From: Eutreptiella sp. 'Long Island Sound 2002'
Lineage: Eukaryota > Euglenozoa > Euglenophyceae > Eutreptiales > Eutreptiaceae
Length of the DNA stretch: 64,000 bases
Assembly (NCBI GenBank): GCA_964036045.1
Contig: OZ038379.1
Span: forward strand, 20,236,476 to 20,300,475
Direction of reading: 5' to 3'
Positions 59,013 through 64,000 of this stretch are shown here, in pieces. Positions within the stretch are counted from its first letter, which is position 1. The number at the start of each line of letters is the position of its first letter. The translations under genes were made by a program, and so were the position numbers. Under the pieces are notes generated by a model. That model worked only from the letters and a program-made list of their open reading frames with translations, did no database searches and had not been told where the DNA came from.

Positions 59013-60915
59013 AAGCCAATCCTTGCGAGGCACCAAGAGCGTGCAAAAGACGGCAAAGCAAGGTAAAAACACGCTACGCGTGTTGTGCAAGCTCTAACCA
59101 ACACGTATGTTTGATTTCTGTTGTGCTATGTGTGGCTGATGTTCAAACTCGCATATTAAGCGCACAGTGGTGAATTGATGTGCGCGAAACGTACAGTTAC
59201 CCTATGGCTGTACTGTGCACCCTCCCCGCGCAAAAATTTTTGCCTGTCTGTAAGCCTCACTTTGGAAAATCGCGTTTTTCGCTGCTTGTCGTTTTCAAAA
59301 TTCTTTGTTTTACAAAACTGCGCTTTTTGCAGCTTCAGAAGCGCTTTTTACAAAAGTTCAAAAGTTTTTGGACTTTGGAGGCTTCACCCCCAGTCCCGCA
59401 CGGCGGACGCGCGCTGTTACGGGGGTCGCCAGAACTCCCAGCGCTACACTTTGCGCTTTTCAGGTGTCCAAATATTTTTTTCAAGTTTTGGTTCCTGGCG
59501 AGTTAGAAGCTCAGCTACGGTTCATTTTGAAGTTCATTTCAAGCGTAATTCATTGCCGATTTCACTTTGATTTTCAAAAAATTGGTATCTGCATTTGTTA
59601 TGTAAGGCTTCCCTAAGGATTCCTACGCCTTGTGCATGCTTTATATATCACTTTAAGCACAATCTTTCTGGAACTTCTGGTATTTGCATTTTTAGCTCCC
59701 AACTAATCACCTATTGTGCTGTGGTAAGAGTGGTACCCGCGCAATAGTAAGAAAGGTAACTCGCATGTATGCTTTCCGAAGTCATTCCACTCATTCTTTA
59801 CTGTGGTACTGAGGTGCAGTGATCATACTTGGTATTGAAGGTAGTCCAGTTCTGGACTGAATAGTAAATGCTAAGAGATTTCACAGGGCTGCATATGATT
59901 ATGGCCACAATATCATTTTTCAGCCTATTTTTCTGAGTACTTACTCCTGAATTCCAGGGCTTCAGTCGGGGGGGGAGTGAGATTGAGCCCCATGGAGTAT
60001 ATATTTTGAACTCAGAGTGTACTTTATTTGAACTCAGAGCAGATTCAGATCAATCATCATCATTCATCATCATCATCATTCATCATGCATCATGTGTCAT
60101 GTGTCATGCATCATGTGTCATGACATGCTGGCGCCCTAGCATGTGTTTTTCACATTCCAACCCAAAAATTCACTTTTGCTCAGAACTAACACAACCACAA
60201 CCCTACTCTTATGGGTTCCTAAGAAGGTTATACTATTCATTTTTCATAACTCTTTCAATTTGGATGATCACATTTTTGACATCATGGATTGTCATGCATG
60301 TCATGCATGATCGACTCATTTTGTGAGTGATACCACACATTTACTACCTTCGAAGGAGTCTAAGGCACCTAAGGGACCTCTATTTACTCTACAACCCTTT
60401 TCCATGGTTGTCCCTACTTCTACATGTATTTTAATGCCTATTTGGTGGGTCCCAAGCATGTTTCATGTATTGGGGGATCCCAAGAGTATACCTAGGCCTA
60501 AGCCAAGCCCCAAACACAAGACGAGAGAAGAGAGATAGATAGAGGAGAGGCGCCTGGCGGCGACACCAGGGAGCACGTGGTGCTTCCTAGGTATGTCCTA
60601 ACTAGGTGTATTTTACTACAAGAGGGATATTTCTATGGTGAGAGTGGAAGAGAGGTAAGGAGTGAACATGAGTGTAAATAATGATTGTGCTTCATAGTCC
60701 CTTTTTTGCTATGGACTAAGCTGGAAGACTACAATTCTATGAGCCCATTACTTTGCTGTTGTTGAGGAGGGTGCCAAATCTAACTGATAATCACACTGAG
60801 CCGATCCGGGTTGAGATGTGTGACCGCCTGCATTTTGACAAAGGAGACTATTGGATCCGAGCAGAACCTTCGCAGTGGTCAGTGTGAGCCGAACTTCCCC
60901 GAAATCAAGCAACGC
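59013..60915. other. Unassigned region with possible LTR start
   Basis: No convincing gene. A G-run GGGGGGGGAG (59968-59977) followed by TGAGATTGAG and a TATATATTTT (about 59999) looks like a polypurine tract plus LTR start of another element, but I find no second copy or clear end. Frames at 59175-59616 overlap each other and show no domain. Confidence 0.35.
60052..60126. repeat. CATCAT/TGTCATG microsatellite
   Basis: A short tandem tract of CAT-based units (ATCATC, then CATGTGT/CATGCAT variants), just after a repeated TTTGAACTCAGAG (about 60006 and 60027). Confidence 0.8.
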
Positions 60916-61584
60916 ATGCCCAGTCTTGCGAATTCGGACCTGCCGTTCTTCAATCAGCTGTTGGTGGCTGGGCCGGACAAACGATTGTGCATCATGGAAG
61001 CTCTGTCGAATCAGCTTGACGACGTGCGCGCTGCGCCCCCTGGAGTGCCGTACAATTGGATGTTCCGTGAAGTGGGCGACGACGGCCAGCTGCTGGAAAG
61101 TGCTGCGAATGCTGAAAATGTGCGGCGGCAAATCGGTCGGTTTGCCTCAAAGGTTCTCGGACGGCCTGTGACGACAAAGGCCCTTGGGCGACAGGCTGCA
61201 ATCTCCCGCGTTCAAAGCAATGCTGCCGTGTCTACAGCAGATCTTGCCAAGTGTATTGGCGTGAATGAGAGGACTCTGCCGATCTACAACAATGTCTCGA
61301 AGGAGACACGGCGAAAGGTGGCTGACGCGATGGCAGGCAATGTGCATTCGGCAACCGACTGCAAGTTCGAACCCAAGGCTTACTCTCTGCTGCCCGACGA
61401 GCCGACTTCCTCCAATGCAGCCGCGCCAGTGGCGCCGAACACGATTCCGAACACGATGCCGAATATGGTTCTGCCCCAAGTGCCGACCGTTAATCCGAAC
61501 GTGCTCCCTGTCGCCCAGCCTGTGTACCCTTTGCACCATCCGTTCCCTTTGGGTATGGGTGGTTACAGCTTTCCGGTGGTTTAG
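60916..61584 (+). CDS. Unknown protein with tyrosine-recombinase-like segment
   Basis: First ATG in the frame at 60916; the frame is also open upstream to 60811. About residues 70-140 read like the C-terminal end of a tyrosine recombinase: a helix with GRQAAISR, then a helix, then a Tyr in LPIYNNVSKETRRKVADAM, where the nucleophilic Tyr would sit. The His of the usual HxxR box is not evident and the N-terminal catalytic Arg is not identified, so this is weak. The rest is Pro/Asn/Val-rich. The frame ends at TAG 61582. A similarly composed frame starts at once in the -1 register (61585-62144), suggesting one gene broken by an indel, or an intron I cannot define. Confidence 0.35.
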   Translation: MPSLANSDLPFFNQLLVAGPDKRLCIMEALSNQLDDVRAAPPGVPYNWMFREVGDDGQLLESAANAENVRRQIGRFASKVLGRPVTTKALGRQAAISRVQSNAAVSTADLAKCIGVNERTLPIYNNVSKETRRKVADAMAGNVHSATDCKFEPKAYSLLPDEPTSSNAAAPVAPNTIPNTMPNMVLPQVPTVNPNVLPVAQPVYPLHHPFPLGMGGYSFPVV

Positions 61585-62144
61585 TGGCCCTTCCAGTGGG
61601 CCTTCCAGTCTTTTTTCCGAATTTTTTTCCGGTGAATGTGCAAGGCAATGTGCCCGTGAATGTGCCCGTGAATGTGTCTGTGAATGCGCCAGCGCCCAGA
61701 CAGTTTGCGCCAGCGCCTGCGGCAGGGTTTCGCTTCGACCCTGAGGACGACATGCCCCTCACCCAGGTCTGTGAGAGCCAAGTTTCCTCCATTGCTGTGA
61801 AGGAACCTCCCACCGAAACTAACACCCAAACGACAGTTGTCGACAGATGTCCCCCTGACGAAAACAGTGGACCTGACGAACTGCCCAGGAGTCCAGTGCG
61901 TCCGTCGCGCAATAGGAACAGCACTCGCCAGTCTGATTTTGTTTATACATTTGCCTCTGAAGGCCCCAGGCATGAGCTTAAGCATGAGCCTGAGCCCAAA
62001 CCCAAGAGAAGGAGGGCTCCAGTTGCCAGGGCGCCCTTTGACGGGCCTGCTCTGCGCACCCGCAACACATCCGCCAGGGCGCCCTTTGATGGGCCTGCTC
62101 TGCGCACCCGCAACAAGGGGAAGAATCCCTTTTCTTTGTTCTGA
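61585..62144 (+). CDS. Low-complexity protein end with tandem repeats and basic motif
   Basis: No ATG near its start; probably the continuation of the preceding frame. It begins with Pro/Phe/Val sequence and a 12-nt tandem unit (GTGAATGTGCCC-like, about 61632-61687). An acidic middle part follows, then a KPKRRR motif that could act as a nuclear localisation signal, and a 16-residue tandem repeat (ARAPFDGPALRTRN plus two residues, twice). No enzymatic domain seen. Function unknown. Confidence 0.35.
62025..62118 (+). repeat. 48-bp tandem repeat, two copies
   Basis: GCCAGGGCGCCCTTTGA... at 62025 and again at 62073. The unit is a multiple of three, so the repeat is kept in frame. Confidence 0.85.
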
Positions 62145-62751
62145 GATGGAAAGCTTGTGTTCATTACAGAAAGGTATGTGGGTCTTCATGCTGACACAGT
62201 CATTGTGAGGGTTTTTGCTGCTGTTTTGGTTGACTGAAGTGGCAGTCTTTATAACAGTTTCATGGGACCCTCCACGATGACAGGCTGTGGGATTGCTTCA
62301 TTTTGCTGTGTGATTGCTCCATGTCCCTTCCCTCTGCCCTTGCCACCACCTTCAGGTGCCCTGATTAGAGTTAATTGGTTGGAATAGGCTTCATTTGGCT
62401 CATTTGGTTCATTTGGTCATCATTCAAGTGGAATTCCTTGAAATGGTTTGATTCAGTCCATTCCTGCCCTCAATCTGATTGCTTTTGCCATCCTTGCAAT
62501 GGAAATGGTTCATATGGTTGATTTGAATTTTTGATCATTTTGGTGTCACATTGTGCGGTACATTTGGAAGGCAATGTACCAGTACATTTAGGACCCCTAT
62601 CACATTTAAGACAGTACAACCGAAAGGCGCCTCTGCAGCACAAGACGGGCTTGGAGTGCGTCTCTTGTCGCCGGCACTGTTTTTTGTCGCCGGCAGTTGG
62701 CGGATCGTCCTGCCTTACAAATCTCAAAAGAAATTTATTTGGAATTTACAA
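62145..62751. other. Non-coding stretch
   Basis: I see no gene. It is T-rich, with TTTGGTTCATTTGG-type short repeats (about 62390-62420). The frames at 62531-62872 have no recognisable domain. Confidence 0.6.
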
Positions 62752-63570
62752 ATGGCAGCGATCAACCCCATCCCTTTCAACTCATGGTCGGATTTATTTT
62801 CTGCTGATCAGGGGACGTTGGACCACGCCTAGAAGTTATTTATGGAAGATTTGGTCCCGCTGGTTGCTATAGCCCCCGAGGGTTTGCAAGACAATATTAT
62901 CCAGGGTGGTGGTCACTAGTCTGGAGCCGGATATGGACAGGGAAATTTGTCCCGGCTAATATTTGACATGTCCAAGGTTGGTGTTCTATCAACACGATTC
63001 GATGTATATCGGGATGTTATCTTGGTCGCGCTTGCTTTACATTGGCGATTGAATTCCCTACCAAAAGTATTGGATGGGGATGCCAAGCAAACAGCATTTG
63101 CCTTGTGCGATGCCCTTGGTGCCGGTGCCCCTACTCCTACGTTACCTTGGTATGTTGAGGAGATTGAATTGTCGGAAAGTTTCCAGCACATTTGGGATAA
63201 TATGAAGGTTCAATTGGATTTCGAAGACCGCAAAAGTCTTTTAAAGGATATATCATTTTTTAAGGGCATGCCAAATGATGCAGCATGCAACAATCATAGG
63301 CGAGATGGCAACGTTGCCGTGGGTAAAGTGCATAAAAGTTGGGAGAATTCCACTTTTAACATTTTGCGCATGTTGGCCGTCATTGATGCCAAGCTTGTTG
63401 ACCCTCAAGCACCGCCTTCCGACGTTGTTTTAGACACCATTGTTGATAGGGCTTTTGCCGCCGGTTCGGACCCCCGTGGCCATCTTGGGGTCACTTGGGG
63501 TGTGTATCTATGTGCCGGCAAGCCGCCATTGGCTGATATCATACTCTCCCATCCATTTGACCTAACCTGA
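62752..63570 (+). pseudogene. Unknown gene broken by two TAG codons
   Basis: A frame from ATG 62752 to TGA 63568-63570 is coherent except for TAG at 62830-62832 and at 62917-62919. Both could be CAG-to-TAG changes. The product would be about 270 residues, mostly helical, with no signal peptide, zinc motif or catalytic pattern that I recognise. Composition (Asp/Leu/Val, with a Gly-rich turn near the second TAG) suggests a folded globular protein. It lies next to LTR-like sequence and may belong to another mobile element, but this is guesswork. Confidence 0.4.
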
Positions 63571-64000
63571 TGTGATAGTGTGATAGATTTGGCCATTCCG
63601 GCTATGAGCGGCCATATTCAGAACCGAGGCACCGCCAGCGGAGATTTATATATCGGAATATCAGGAATCAACAGGGTTTTATTATCATAGTGTTTCCGTA
63701 ATTTTTCAGCCTTTCGTTCTGATGGTCAATGTATCGGCGACTGTCAGTTGGCTCGCGATTTTGCGTTAACCGATTGGTTAACTGTTATTTCCAGATATTT
63801 TGGCGGATACTCCGTTGAAGGGTCAGATTTCATCAGCAAAGGGTTCGTTGCTTCCGCAATTTTCTAAATAAGCACTCGAAATTTTAATCTGAATTTTTCG
63901 CGATGTCGAAATCGGATTTTCGACTTCGACATCGCCGCACTTGATTTGGACTTCTTCGAGTGGTCATACTCCTTTCCCTATGCCCGAATCAGGTTTCCCT
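63571..64000 (+). repeat. Diverged relative of element D's U3
   Basis: From about 63631 the sequence follows 42021-42400 and 56188-56567 (D LTRs) with many substitutions but long identical blocks, including the hairpin GATGTCGAA...TTCGACATC (63902-63933). Probably the start of another LTR cut by the window edge. Confidence 0.75.

Noticed and set aside
60052-60126. CRISPR-like array
   Set aside because: Units are a simple CAT-type microsatellite without spacers, in a eukaryotic transposon context.
5446-62919. Reassignment of UAG to glutamine in this genome
   Set aside because: The long pol frames of C, D and E use many CAA/CAG codons and contain no internal UAG or UAA, which would be expected if UAG were a Gln codon.

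Overview
The window is a pile-up of Ty3/Gypsy-type LTR retrotransposons (chromoviruses) in a eukaryotic nuclear genome. The evidence is multi-domain gag/pol frames, paired LTRs with target-site duplications, primer-binding sites and polypurine tracts. I see no bacterial-type gene organisation. The species cannot be named from the sequence. A large-genome alga or other protist is plausible, but that is inference. I found no convincing single-copy host gene.

Layout. Four elements are nested like dolls. A (outermost, cut by the left edge) occupies 1-6446 and resumes at 39952. B (6447-39946, TSD GAGGA) sits in A's pol just upstream of its chromodomain. C (9294-36381, minus strand, TSD CTAC) sits in B's gag. 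E (17018-27289, plus strand, TSD GGCCC) sits in C's pol. When each insert and one TSD copy are ignored, the host reading frame continues across the gap, which confirms the boundaries. To the right lies D (41904-59012, plus strand), a second and nearly intact member of C's family with almost identical 2.9 kb LTRs. The last 5 kb (59013-64000) holds poorly recognisable remnants: a possible LTR start, a protein with a weak tyrosine-recombinase-like segment, an unknown frame broken by two TAG codons, and a fragment related to D's U3.

Shared biology. All five elements encode gag, aspartic protease, a domain resembling phage/Dam N6-adenine methyltransferases placed between protease and RT, and RT. 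A, C, D and E also keep RNase H, integrase and a C-terminal chromodomain. B has lost everything after the first part of RT. In B, C, D and E gag and pol are in one frame separated by a single UAG, which suggests stop-codon readthrough. B and E have a primer-binding site matching initiator tRNA-Met. C and D instead carry, directly beside the LTR, an 11-nt sequence exactly complementary to an 11-nt site inside their own LTR, the hallmark of Tf1-type self-priming.

State of the elements. D looks intact and recent (about eight LTR differences by eye, though its last four LTR bases and TSD are missing). E is intact except for two single-base homopolymer frameshifts. C has one premature TGA plus the E insertion. 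B is a deletion derivative carrying a tRNA-like module. A is decayed: three frame breaks, one TAG, and altered RT and integrase catalytic residues.
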